From: Sphingopyxis sp. LK2115
Lineage (GTDB): Bacteria > Pseudomonadota > Alphaproteobacteria > Sphingomonadales > Sphingomonadaceae
Reading direction: 5' to 3'
Assembly (NCBI RefSeq): GCF_014595975.1
Contig: NZ_JABWGQ010000016.1
Span: forward strand, 1 to 64,000
DNA: 64,000 nt
Positions 33,367 through 40,696 of this stretch are shown piece after piece; positions within the stretch are counted from its first letter, which is position 1; every line of letters starts with the position of its first letter. The notes beneath the pieces were generated by a model. It was not told the DNA's origin. It saw nothing but the letters and a program-made list of their open reading frames with translations, and did not search any database. The translations under genes and the position numbers were made by a program.

Positions 33367-34031
33367 TCAGCCCCTCTCCGCGGCCATCTGCGCATTGATC
33401 CCGCGCACCATCATCGCCTCGATCGCGGGCAGGAACTCGGCCGCCGCGCGGGCATCGATGCCGAGCGCCTCGGCCATGGCGAGCGCGGCGGCGAGGTCGA
33501 GGCCAAGGACCGCGCCCGGCACGGCGCGCAGCTGGCCGACGAGGCGCTGCGCCAGATCCCAGACCAGAGCGCCCTCGAGCGTGTGCGGTCGGTTCAGGAC
33601 GGCAGGGCACTGGGCGCAGGTGGTGCTGCAGGCGCGGCAATAGCGCTCGCCTCCGCCGAAGTGCCACTCGGCGAGCCGTGCGAGGCGTTTTTTTCCTCCT
33701 CCAGCAGCAGGCCCTTCGCAACATAGCCGAGCTGGAAGGCCTCGAAGAAGGGCAGGAGGTCGAGCAGGGCATCGAGGCCATCGCCGCTCACGGCCAGGGG
33801 ATTGCCATCGGCATCGCCCACCCCTTCCCAGTCGCGCACCGCGAGCCGCGCCAGCGCCTTGGCCATGGCCACCGCAAGCGCCTCGTTCGAAGCGCCCTCG
33901 CCAAGGCCGGCGACCAGCGGATCGCTGCGCGCGGCGGCCATCAGCGCGGTGGTGAGCGGCGCGACCAGCAGGCGCACCCCATGGCCGAGATCGAGCCAGA
34001 ACGGCGCGCGGGCAAGATCGAGACGGATCAT
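33367..34031 (-). CDS. Tail assembly chaperone, long form made by -1 frameshift
   Basis: A canonical slippery heptamer A-AAA-AAC (33693-33687 on the reverse strand) is in the correct frame near the end of the short chaperone. A -1 slip there joins the first 115 residues to a second frame of about 106 residues that ends at 33367: RLARLAEWHFGGGERYCRACSTTCAQCP (given in parts), then a helical tail. This mirrors lambda G and GT, where the GT form links tape measure and tube subunits. The T segment contains a four-cysteine pattern (CRAC...CAQC) that may bind zinc. ATG 34031 was chosen because AGGAGG lies 10 bases upstream. Confidence 0.82.
33594..34031 (-). CDS. Tail assembly chaperone, short form (gpG-like)
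   Basis: This 145-residue product of the unshifted frame reads MIRLDLARAPFWLDLGHGVRLLVAPLTTALMAAARSDPLV and ends with an Ala/Pro/Ser-rich tail after the slippery site. The first part resembles the GTA gp10-type chaperone. In lambda the ratio of short to long chaperone sets tail assembly, and the stop-free second frame here shows that the same dual-output device is kept. Confidence 0.82.
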   Translation of the reverse strand: MIRLDLARAPFWLDLGHGVRLLVAPLTTALMAAARSDPLVAGLGEGASNEALAVAMAKALARLAVRDWEGVGDADGNPLAVSGDGLDALLDLLPFFEAFQLGYVAKGLLLEEEKNASHGSPSGTSAEASAIAAPAAPPAPSALPS

Positions 34032-34046
34032 CGGGAACACTCCTCC

Positions 34047-35318
34047 TTACGCATAGCTGGCGACATCGTTGAGCAGGCGGGCGCGCAGCATGGTGCCCTC
34101 GGCCTCGTCGAAGGCGGCGCGCCACTCGTAGCGGGCCTCGACCCCGCCGGGGCCGCTGATCGCGTATTTGCTGCGCGGCAGGAACACCCGCGGCAGCTCG
34201 AAGCGCAGGGCATAGCCCTCGGGCATGGTGAGGCCATATTCGAGCGCGACCGGATCGCCATCGCTCGCCTCGCCCATGAGCGTCGCCCCATCGAAGCGCA
34301 GCGCCAGCGTGCCGCTGGCGGTGGCCAGCGTCGGATCGGCGGCATCGATCTTGCCGTCATCGCGGATCGTGCGGATACGCTCGAGACTGTTGGAGAAGGT
34401 GAGACTGCCGCCGGTGACCCCGGCGAGCGGCTGCCCACCGCGGCGCACGAAGCCGCGCGCCTGGGCGAAGCGCCGCGGCGCCCAGCTGGCGGGCGCGGCA
34501 TCGACGGTGGTGGCGGAGCGCTCCTCGCCCTGCGCCACCAGCTGCAGGCGGGCATTGGCCGGGCCGTCCTGGCCGAGCTCGAACTCGATGCTTTCGGCCA
34601 TGGTGCCGAGATGGCGGAAGAACACCGGGGTGGTGAGCTTGGGATGGCCGATCTCGATCGTGTGGCTCGGGATCTCGTCGGCCCCGCTCTGCCAGAGGTG
34701 CTCATGCCCGCCACCGGTGAGCCGCGGACCCGAGGGCGAAGCATGCGAGGCGGCGATGGTGAAGGCATTGCCAGAAGGCCCGGCCGTATCGAAGACGATC
34801 TCGAGCCGCTGGGTGCTGGCCGGACGGCTGTAGGTGCACTTGCTGATCTCGGGATTGGCCGAGGCGTTGAGATTGGTGACCAGCTGGTCGATGGTCTGGG
34901 TCACGGTCGCCTGGATCTGGGTCTGCAGCGCCCCCGGCGTGCCGGTGACGAAGGTCCACACCACCCCGTTGAGCGTGATCGTCTGCCCCGCGGCAGGGTT
35001 GGCGGCGAAGGTGATCGATCCGCGCGCGGCCACATTGCTGGTGACGGGCAGGCCGAACAGCGCGGTCAGCCAGAAGCCGGTGCCGCGCAGGTCGATCGGC
35101 ACATCGATCTGCCCCTCGTCGGTGACGAGGCCGCGCCAGGGATCCTGCGCATTGCGCCCGCGCCCGAGCAGCGGATCCTCGCCGAGCGGCTGCATCGCGG
35201 ACAGGTCGGTCGAGCGGAAGTCGAGGCTGCGCCAGCCGCTCGATGGCATCACGCCATAGCTGGTCTCGCGGGCGATCTTCAGCGTCGCGTCCGCGCCATA
35301 GGCACGCAGTTTGGGCAT
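34047..35318 (-). CDS. Major tail tube protein
   Basis: This 423-residue protein is the tube subunit of a long non-contractile tail. The N-terminus AYGADATLKIARETSYGVMPSSGWRSLDFRST is typical of phage tail tube proteins. The middle has an extra beta-rich domain (GQTITLNGVVWTFVTGTPG...), and LGTMAESIEFELGQDGPANARLQLVAQGEE and YEWRAAFDEAEGTMLRARLLNDV end the chain. It sits upstream of the chaperone, as in lambda-like phages (V-G-GT-H). Confidence 0.88.
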   Translation of the reverse strand: MPKLRAYGADATLKIARETSYGVMPSSGWRSLDFRSTDLSAMQPLGEDPLLGRGRNAQDPWRGLVTDEGQIDVPIDLRGTGFWLTALFGLPVTSNVAARGSITFAANPAAGQTITLNGVVWTFVTGTPGALQTQIQATVTQTIDQLVTNLNASANPEISKCTYSRPASTQRLEIVFDTAGPSGNAFTIAASHASPSGPRLTGGGHEHLWQSGADEIPSHTIEIGHPKLTTPVFFRHLGTMAESIEFELGQDGPANARLQLVAQGEERSATTVDAAPASWAPRRFAQARGFVRRGGQPLAGVTGGSLTFSNSLERIRTIRDDGKIDAADPTLATASGTLALRFDGATLMGEASDGDPVALEYGLTMPEGYALRFELPRVFLPRSKYAISGPGGVEARYEWRAAFDEAEGTMLRARLLNDVASYA

Positions 35319-35488
35319 GGGTCATCTCCGGCAGGACTGGGGGACGGGAATGCCGCGCGGGCCATGCGCGCGCGGGACAGGATTATTGTTCCAAATCATG
35401 TGCTTGGTGAGTTGATAAGCAGCGCGGACAGAGCGAACAGGATGACACGCCGCGAGTTGCGGACGTGCATCGCAAGGGAGACCAAGCC

Positions 35489-35752
35489 ATGAGCCAGACC
35501 ACCACCGCCCGCCATGAGGCCCGCGCCGACGGGGGGTGCGCCGACGGGGCCCGCCGCAATCAGCAACAGGCCCTTTCCGCCTTCATCGCCGTCAAGGCCG
35601 AGATCGACACGCTGCTGGGCCAGCTGCGGGCGCTGAGCGACGAGCACTTCCATGCCGCGCCCGAGAGCGTGAACTGGGCCCATGTCGGCAGCATCGCCCA
35701 CGCCCGCAACCAGCTGCGCGAGGTCGCCCGCTTCCTCGGGATCGAAGGCTGA
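35489..35752 (+). CDS. Hypothetical protein of a forward-strand moron island
   Basis: This 87-residue protein has no family I recognise. A helical core (QQALSAFIAVKAEIDTLLGQLRALSDEHF) is followed by VNWAHVGSIAHARNQLREVARFL. It starts at ATG 35489, which is preceded by AGGGAGACCAAGCC; the same 17-base leader and start (AGGGAGACCAAGCCATG) recurs before the next gene. It is the first gene of the forward-strand island between tube and tail terminator. The AT-rich 35380-35420 upstream probably holds the promoter. Confidence 0.75.
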   Translation: MSQTTTARHEARADGGCADGARRNQQQALSAFIAVKAEIDTLLGQLRALSDEHFHAAPESVNWAHVGSIAHARNQLREVARFLGIEG

Positions 35753-35771
35753 GAGGCAGGGAGACCAAGCC

Positions 35772-35987
35772 ATGCCCCGCTATGTGGTCACAATCGAAAG
35801 CCGTCGCCGCAGCCGCGAGCTTGCGGCTTTCAGCGACCATATCGACGCGCGACGTGCGCTGCATGAGGCGCTCGAAGCAGCGTCCGCCTCGTCGCGCCGC
35901 ACCATCCACGGTCGGGTGACCGACAGCCAGACCGGGGACGTCATCACCCATGGCCGGGCATGGAATGGCTGGGTCGGGTTCATCTGA
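35772..35987 (+). CDS. Hypothetical protein with repeated leader
   Basis: This 71-residue protein reads MPRYVVTIESRRRSRELAAFSDHIDARRALHEALEAASASSRRTIHGRVTD and ends HGRAWNGWVGFI. I do not recognise it. It begins 19 bases after the previous stop with the identical leader sequence, so the two ribosome binding sites descend from a duplication or are kept in register. Its sequence resembles small basic phage proteins of unknown role. Confidence 0.7.
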   Translation: MPRYVVTIESRRRSRELAAFSDHIDARRALHEALEAASASSRRTIHGRVTDSQTGDVITHGRAWNGWVGFI

Positions 35988-36010
35988 CAGGACAGGGAAG
36001 GAACAGCATC

Positions 36011-36718
36011 ATGAAACTCTCCGACACGCAGCTCGTGGTGCTCGCCGCAGCCGCGCAGCGCGAGGATGGCAATCTCCTGCCGCTCCCCGCCAGCCTTTCC
36101 GGCGGCCTGCGCGCGCGCAACGCCGCGCGGGTGGTGGAAGCGCTCAAGCGTCGCGGGCTGATCGCCGAGACCGTCACCAAGAGCTGGGCCAAGGCGGATC
36201 CTGCGTGCAACGCCTTCTGGCGCAACGACGAGGACGGCCGCGCCACCCTGCTCCACATCACCCACGCAGGCCTTGCCGCGATCGGGATCGCGCCGGAACC
36301 GGAACCGGATGGCCCGCAGGAGACCAGCGCCGCGCCCGATGCCGCAGCGCCAACGGCGACTGGCTGTCCGCACTGCGATGGTGCGGGCCGCCACCGGCAT
36401 CAGGCCGGCACCGAGCTGGAGCACACCACCCGCTGCCATGTGTGCGATCCCGAACCGGAGACCGCAACGGTCAACGCCCCGCCTGCCGCTGCGCCGCCGC
36501 GCCGCGTTCGCCAAGGCACCAAGCAGGCCGCGCTCATCGCCATGCTCGAGGCGCCCGAAGGCGCCAGCGTGGCCGAGATCAGCGCCGCGCTGGGCTGGCA
36601 GCCCCACACCGTGCGCGCCGCGCTCTCCCATGCGCTCCCCCGCCGCCTCGGCCTTGCCGTCTCCTCGCAGAAGGAGGAGGGCCGGGGCCGGGTCTATCGT
36701 CTGGCAGCGGCAGGCTGA
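36011..36718 (+). CDS. DUF3489 winged-helix protein with zinc-ribbon insertion
   Basis: This 235-residue protein starts MKLSDTQLVVLAAAAQREDGNLLPLPASL, the DUF3489 opening, and ends with the family's second helix-turn-helix, KQAALIAMLEAPEGASVAEISAALGWQPHTVRAALS. An insertion carries CPHCDGAGRHRH...CHVC, a treble-clef-like four-cysteine zinc site not usual in the family. DUF3489 proteins often sit next to phage DUF2924 recombinases; no such gene is visible here. It may regulate this island; the role is inferred. Confidence 0.85.
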   Translation: MKLSDTQLVVLAAAAQREDGNLLPLPASLSGGLRARNAARVVEALKRRGLIAETVTKSWAKADPACNAFWRNDEDGRATLLHITHAGLAAIGIAPEPEPDGPQETSAAPDAAAPTATGCPHCDGAGRHRHQAGTELEHTTRCHVCDPEPETATVNAPPAAAPPRRVRQGTKQAALIAMLEAPEGASVAEISAALGWQPHTVRAALSHALPRRLGLAVSSQKEEGRGRVYRLAAAG

Positions 36719-36721
36719 GCC

Positions 36722-36916
36722 ATGGCCAAGGCCAAGCTGCACGACCGTCTGCTCGCCGCTCTCCTCGCCGCGGGCGAGCGCCGTGTGCCCGAAGCGGCCA
36801 CGCAGCGCACCACCGTGCCCACCTGCAGCCATCCCAAGGCGCCGCAGGGCTGGCACTACCACGTCGGCCACGCCGGGGCCCTGCGCGTCGGTCCCACCGC
36901 CAGCGCCAGCCGCTAG
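36722..36916 (+). CDS. Small hypothetical protein following DUF3489
   Basis: This 64-residue basic protein reads MAKAKLHDRLLAALLAAGERRVPEAATQRTTVPTCSHPKAPQGWHYHVGHAGALRVG. It starts 3 bases after the DUF3489 stop, so it is probably cotranslated. It has a Cys-His and His-x-His grouping that could bind metal. I do not recognise it. Confidence 0.6.
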   Translation: MAKAKLHDRLLAALLAAGERRVPEAATQRTTVPTCSHPKAPQGWHYHVGHAGALRVGPTASASR

Positions 36917-36992
36917 GGCGAGCGAGACGCTCAGGGAGACGCTGCTCGGGATCGTGCGGCTGAAGCAGGTGGACTCCGACGGGCTGACTCGA

Positions 36993-37024
36993 CAAGCCTG
37001 ACTTGACATGTCAAGCAAGGCTTG
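36993..37024 (+). promoter_or_regulatory. Nested palindrome operator ahead of HigBA
   Basis: An inner perfect palindrome CTTGACATGTCAAG (37002-37015) shares its centre (37008.5) with outer arms CAAGCCT (36993-36999) and AGGCTTG (37018-37024). Only one base pair of the 32-bp whole is mismatched between the arms. It contains TTGACA, a strong -35, and lies 12 bases before the HigB start. Repression by HigA binding is expected, as in other HigBA loci. Confidence 0.72.
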
Positions 37025-37036
37025 ACAGGGTGGGTC

Positions 37037-37321
37037 ATGGAGATCGAAAGCATCGTCCACAAGGGCCTTCGCCGTTTTTTCGAGACGGGCGATCCCAAGG
37101 GCCTTGTCGGCGATGTCGCGCGGATCCGGCGGATGCTCGCCTTCATCGATGCTGCGGCAAGCTTCGAAGAACTGGCGCTTCCGCCCAATTTCGGGTTGCA
37201 TCCGCTCAGCGGCGACAAGGCCGGACGCTGGGCCATGAGCGTGACCCGCAACTGGCGGCTGACCTTTGTGAAGCGCGATGCCTACACCATCGCCGAAGTC
37301 GATCTGGAGGATTACCACTGA
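37037..37321 (+). CDS. higB: HigB toxin, RelE family mRNA interferase
   Basis: This 94-residue toxin of the HigB type cleaves mRNA on the ribosome. It has IVHKGLRRFFETGDPKGL and GKxxxRWAMSVTRNWRLTFVKRDAYTIAEVDLEDYH, the family signature (the NWR and DYH motifs are conserved). The toxin precedes the antitoxin, the order typical of HigBA and unlike most systems. It follows the nested palindrome by 12 bases and its stop overlaps the HigA ATG. Confidence 0.93.
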   Translation: MEIESIVHKGLRRFFETGDPKGLVGDVARIRRMLAFIDAAASFEELALPPNFGLHPLSGDKAGRWAMSVTRNWRLTFVKRDAYTIAEVDLEDYH

Positions 37322-37623
37322 TGGCGCTTTCCATGCATCCCTCCTTGGCGGTTCATCCCGGCGAATGGCTGCGGCACGAGGTGCTCACGCCTTACGGGGT
37401 GAGCATCAATCGGCTGGCGCGCAGCTTCCATGTCTCGCGCCAGGCGCTGAGCAGCCTGCTCAACGGGCGGGCCGCGCTGTCGGCCGAGATGGCGATCCGC
37501 TTCGAGAAGGCCTTCGGTATCCGGGCCGAGACGCTCATGCGCATGCAGACGGCTCACGACATGGCGCGTGCCCGCGCACGGGCCGACGAGATCGTGGTCG
37601 AGGACCTGCGCCCCGCGGCCTGA
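37321..37623 (+). CDS. higA: HigA antitoxin, XRE helix-turn-helix
   Basis: This 100-residue antitoxin has VHPGEWLRHEVLTPYGVSINRLARSFHVSRQALSSLLNGRAALSAEMAIRFEKAFGI, a classical HigA XRE helix-turn-helix, and MRMQTAHDMARARARADEIVVEDL after it. It starts on the HigB stop (TGATG). It should bind the palindrome upstream of higB. The pair closes the forward-strand island. Confidence 0.93.
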   Translation: MALSMHPSLAVHPGEWLRHEVLTPYGVSINRLARSFHVSRQALSSLLNGRAALSAEMAIRFEKAFGIRAETLMRMQTAHDMARARARADEIVVEDLRPAA

Positions 37624-37695
37624 TCGCTCATGGACGTTGCCGGGACATTGCCTTATGACGCCGCCGCACCTCCGGTGGTTTCGACCGCTGGGCGC

Positions 37696-37722
37696 GGGGC
37701 CTCTTCGGGAGGCCCCTGCTTT
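37696..37722 (+). terminator. Rho-independent terminator after HigBA
   Basis: Stem GGGGCCTC (37696-37703) pairs with GAGGCCCC (37709-37716) over the stable loop TTCGG, followed by TGCTTTT. It ends the forward-strand island and lies about 57 bases before the convergent stop of the tail terminator gene, so it protects the late operon from read-through. Confidence 0.7.
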
Positions 37723-37772
37723 TCGGGCCTCATGACGCGCCCATTCTGCCCAATTGCCTGACCGTCTGCCGC

Positions 37773-38204
37773 TCAGCCGCCGAGCGGATCGCTGACCAGA
37801 TATTCGGCGGTCAGCACGATCCTCGCGCTGAGCAGCGGTGCGGCGCCCTCGATGGCCAGCACGCCGATCTCCGGGGCGGAGGGGACGAGCGTCTCGGCCA
37901 GCCCGCCGAGCGTCTCGTCTGCCGTGAGCGCGGCGCCGATCGCGCCAAGCAGGGCATCGAGCCCCGCCTCGCCGCCGCCACCGGCAGGCTGGGACATATA
38001 GGCCTCGAGCTCGATGCGGTGGCGGTACCATTCGCGCCGCGGGTTCAGCGTCACCTCGGGCTCGCCGGGCTCGCCGTCGCGCAGGATGACGAGCCCCTCT
38101 GCCGGCACCTTCTCCGGTAGTGCGGCATTGCGCCGCACCGGCGCTGACAGCCGAGCGCCGAGCTGCGCGGCGAGCGCGGCAAGGATGGCCTCCCGCTTCG
38201 ACAT
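37773..38204 (-). CDS. Tail terminator-like (tail completion) protein
   Basis: This 143-residue protein is annotated in many phages as a tail terminator or minor tail protein. It has MSKREAILAALAAQLGARL, VTLNPRREWYRHRIELEAYMS, GLDALLGAIGAALTADETLGG and ITE-like beta end strands. The position, between the DUF6441 protein and the tube gene across an island, matches the lambda order (Z-U-V). ATG 38204 was chosen; an upstream Met gives a proline-rich extension. Confidence 0.78.
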   Translation of the reverse strand: MSKREAILAALAAQLGARLSAPVRRNAALPEKVPAEGLVILRDGEPGEPEVTLNPRREWYRHRIELEAYMSQPAGGGGEAGLDALLGAIGAALTADETLGGLAETLVPSAPEIGVLAIEGAAPLLSARIVLTAEYLVSDPLGG

Positions 38205-38223
38205 GGCATCTTCCCGATCGTCG

Positions 38224-38865
38224 TCAGTTCCAGCGCCGCACGATGCGGTCCTCGAGCCGGGCGATCCAGCGCTCGGCCGCGCCGCCCACATCGAGCCGTT
38301 TGCTGAGGCGCACCTGCGGCACCAGCACGAACAGCACCACGCTCACCAGTCCGTGACCGGTGCGCATCGCCGTAGTACTCGCGCGGGCATAGCCGCCGCG
38401 CCGGCCGCTGCGCGCGCGCAGGTTCTCGCCGACCAGCAGCGCCGGCCGGCCCGCTCGTCCCGGCACGAAGCGCAGGGGCTGGCCCATGCGCTGCTCCCAC
38501 AGCCGCGGGGTCAGCCGCCGCCCGCCGGCACGCATCGCCCTGGCCGCCTCGGTCGGAATGGCAAGGAAGGTGGCATGCCGCGCGCGGATCAGCGCGCCCT
38601 CGGCATGGCCGCGGATGATCAGCGGCGCCTTCGACCACACCAGCCCCGCCGCCCCGAGGCTCGCCTCGCCCTTGGGCCAGACCTGTCCGCGCCAGGTGCG
38701 CGCCAGCCGCGTTCCCAGCCCCGCGCCTGTCACCTGCGCGCGCAGCTCGTCCTTGAGCCCGCCGGTCGCCTCGGCGACGGCGCCGCTCACCGCCTGCTCA
38801 GCCGCGGCCACCTCCTCGGCCATGATCTGCCTGAGATCGCCGATGGTGGTAAGCTCAAGCCTCAT
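38224..38865 (-). CDS. DUF6441 phage head-tail protein
   Basis: This 213-residue protein has MRLELTTIGDLRQIMAEEVAAAEQAVSGAV, typical of phage minor tail (HK97 gp10/Z-like) proteins, and RMGQPLRFVPGRAGRPALLVGENLRARSGRRGGYARASTT. I take it as tail-head completion factor from position. Its ATG overlaps the stop of the connector gene by 4 bases. Confidence 0.8.
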   Translation of the reverse strand: MRLELTTIGDLRQIMAEEVAAAEQAVSGAVAEATGGLKDELRAQVTGAGLGTRLARTWRGQVWPKGEASLGAAGLVWSKAPLIIRGHAEGALIRARHATFLAIPTEAARAMRAGGRRLTPRLWEQRMGQPLRFVPGRAGRPALLVGENLRARSGRRGGYARASTTAMRTGHGLVSVVLFVLVPQVRLSKRLDVGGAAERWIARLEDRIVRRWN

Positions 38866-39176
38866 GGCCCGCGCAGCTCCGCCGTCCAGACGAGGCGCTC
38901 GGCATCGCCGAGCGGTTCGCCCTGCACGATCCACGTCTCGCCTGCGACTTCGATCGTGTCTCCGGCAGAAAGCAGCGGCACCTCGGCCATGCGCAGATCG
39001 GCAAGCGCGGTCGGCGCGTGCAGGCGGGTCTCGCCCCAGCCAACCACCCGGTCGGGACGGCGCAGCACCACCCGCACCGGCACAGGCGCACCGCTGCCGC
39101 CCGCCCGCCAGAGGCCATCGCGCGCAAGGTTGGGATCGGCGAAGAGATCGTCGATGGCCTCCGCGAAGGGGCTCAT
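38862..39176 (-). CDS. Head-tail connector protein
   Basis: This 104-residue protein has SPFAEAIDDLFADPNLARDGLWRAGGSGAPVPVRVVLRRPD and ends TWIVQGEPLGDAERLVWTAEL, fitting the head-tail joining families (lambda FII-like position). It lies between capsid protein E and DUF6441. Confidence 0.75.
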   Translation of the reverse strand: MSPFAEAIDDLFADPNLARDGLWRAGGSGAPVPVRVVLRRPDRVVGWGETRLHAPTALADLRMAEVPLLSAGDTIEVAGETWIVQGEPLGDAERLVWTAELRGP

Positions 39177-39178
39177 GC

Positions 39179-40201
39179 TCAGTTGCTCGAGAAGATGCGC
39201 ACCGCGAGCCGCGGGCGCTTGTTGACAGGCAGGATCGACGCCTCGGTCTTGACCTCGATCGCGCTGCCATCGGGCCGGGCGATCTGCCGCGCGTAGATCG
39301 GCAGGCCGACCGTGTTGACCGTCTCGATCAGGTTGGCAGGCGCACCGTAGGTGACGAAGGTGTCGAGCGTGCCAAGCGGGAAGGCGATGCCCTCGCCGGA
39401 GGGGATCAGCGTTTCCGTTGCGCCGGTCGAGAGGGTGACGGTGGCATTGTACTCCTCGAACACGATCCCGGCGAAGGGGAAGCGCCGGCGCGTGTCCTCG
39501 CGCAGCGGCTGCGCCCCGGTCGAGGAATAGTACTTGTAGGCCTCCTCGACCTTGGCGTGACCGATCAGCCTGTCGAAGAACTCAGGACTGACGAGCGCGA
39601 GCACACCGGTCATGGTCTCGCCCTTGAGCTCGGTCTCGATCTTCCTGAGCACGTCGCGCACCTTGCCCTGGACCTGGGTGCCGGCGGTGCCGAGCAGGAA
39701 GTCCGTCTCCTGCTGCGCCAGCCCGAACTCGGTGAAGTAGTTGTAGAGCGTGGTGCCGGCGCCATCCCTGACGATGCCGCGCAGCGCGTTGACCTCCATG
39801 TACTCGCGCGTCTGGGCGTGCTTGACCCGCATGCGGGTGAGCTTGCGCTCCATGACGGTGGCGAGCGGATCGGCGGCGTCGGCGACGCCGAAACCGCGCA
39901 CGCCCTGGATATCCTGCGGCGTGATCACGTCGTCGTGCGGGATCCAGGGCACCGTGAAGGAGCGCATGGAGCGCGTGTCGCGATTGGCGACGGTGGCGGG
40001 ACCGCCCAGCGGCACGGTGGGCAGGAGGTTGAGCACGCCTTCGGCCTGCTCGATGACGACGGAGCGCTGGGTGATGCCATCGAAGCGGAACAGGCCCATC
40101 TGCCCGAGCCGGGTGTAGACATTGGGCAGGATGTTGATGGCCTGGGTCATCTCGGCGAGCGAGTAGCCGCCCGCGTCGAACGGGTTGATCATGGCGACCA
40201 T
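39179..40201 (-). CDS. Major capsid protein E (lambda-like)
   Basis: This 340-residue major capsid protein of the lambda gpE family has MINPFDAGGYSLAEMTQAINILPNVYTRLGQMGLF, RTAVI-like RSVVIEQAEGVLNLLPTVPLGGPATV, TVPWIPHDDVITPQDIQGVRGFG, and RRRFPFAGIVFEEYNATV near the end. It starts at ATG 40201, 9 bases after AGGAGA. Its partner decoration protein D is just upstream. Confidence 0.94.
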   Translation of the reverse strand: MVAMINPFDAGGYSLAEMTQAINILPNVYTRLGQMGLFRFDGITQRSVVIEQAEGVLNLLPTVPLGGPATVANRDTRSMRSFTVPWIPHDDVITPQDIQGVRGFGVADAADPLATVMERKLTRMRVKHAQTREYMEVNALRGIVRDGAGTTLYNYFTEFGLAQQETDFLLGTAGTQVQGKVRDVLRKIETELKGETMTGVLALVSPEFFDRLIGHAKVEEAYKYYSSTGAQPLREDTRRRFPFAGIVFEEYNATVTLSTGATETLIPSGEGIAFPLGTLDTFVTYGAPANLIETVNTVGLPIYARQIARPDGSAIEVKTEASILPVNKRPRLAVRIFSSN

Positions 40202-40234
40202 GGGGTCGGGTCTCCTTGGGCTGGAACGGGCATG

Positions 40235-40264
40235 AAAAAAGCCCCGAGGCGGAAGCCTTGGAGC
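40235..40264 (-). terminator. Hairpin with U-run between decoration and capsid genes
   Basis: On the reverse strand CCAAGGC pairs with GCCTCGG (one mismatch) over TTCC, followed by GGC and six T. It sits within the head operon, between the stop of protein D and the start of protein E. It may act as an attenuator that sets the ratio of decoration to capsid transcripts, or as an mRNA 3' stabiliser. The mismatch lowers confidence. Confidence 0.5.
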
Positions 40265-40295
40265 CGGTCAGAGAGTCAGAGGGGAAACGTGAAGA

Positions 40296-40685
40296 TCAGG
40301 CGGTGTCGCGCGGCACGATGCCGGCAGCGCTGAGCTCGGCGTGTTTGGCGGCCGCCTTGGCCGCGTCATCGACGGAGGCGTCGAAGACGAGCGCCGCCCT
40401 GGAAACGATCGCGGGCCCGCGGGCGATGACGAGGCCGGTCCTGTCACCGGCCGTGGCGTCGACCGCCTCGGTCAGAACGGCGCTTGCGACTTCCGCGCCC
40501 TCGTCACCGACAACCTGGGCCGCCGGCGCAAGTCGGTACTTGCCCGAAGCGGTGATCCGCCCGAGCACGGAACCGAGTGCATAGCTCGTTCCGGCCTTGA
40601 GGGTCACAGCCTCGCGGCAGTAGCTCGCATTGAGCTCATACTTGAGAAGATCGCCCAGCGTGGGCGGCATGGTCAGCGCGGGCAT
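40296..40685 (-). CDS. Head decoration protein D
   Basis: This 129-residue protein stabilises the capsid, like lambda gpD. It shows MPPTLGDLLKYELNASYCREAVTLKAGTSYALGSVLGRITASGKYRLAP and VDATAGDRTGLVIARGPAIVSRAALVFD. The order protease-D-E is the same as in lambda. Confidence 0.92.
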   Translation of the reverse strand: MPALTMPPTLGDLLKYELNASYCREAVTLKAGTSYALGSVLGRITASGKYRLAPAAQVVGDEGAEVASAVLTEAVDATAGDRTGLVIARGPAIVSRAALVFDASVDDAAKAAAKHAELSAAGIVPRDTA

Positions 40686-40696
40686 GGATCACCTCC

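Noticed and set aside
33678..35492. Forward-strand open frame of about 600 codons
   Set aside because: It is antisense to tube and chaperone genes, with biased composition and no conserved motif.
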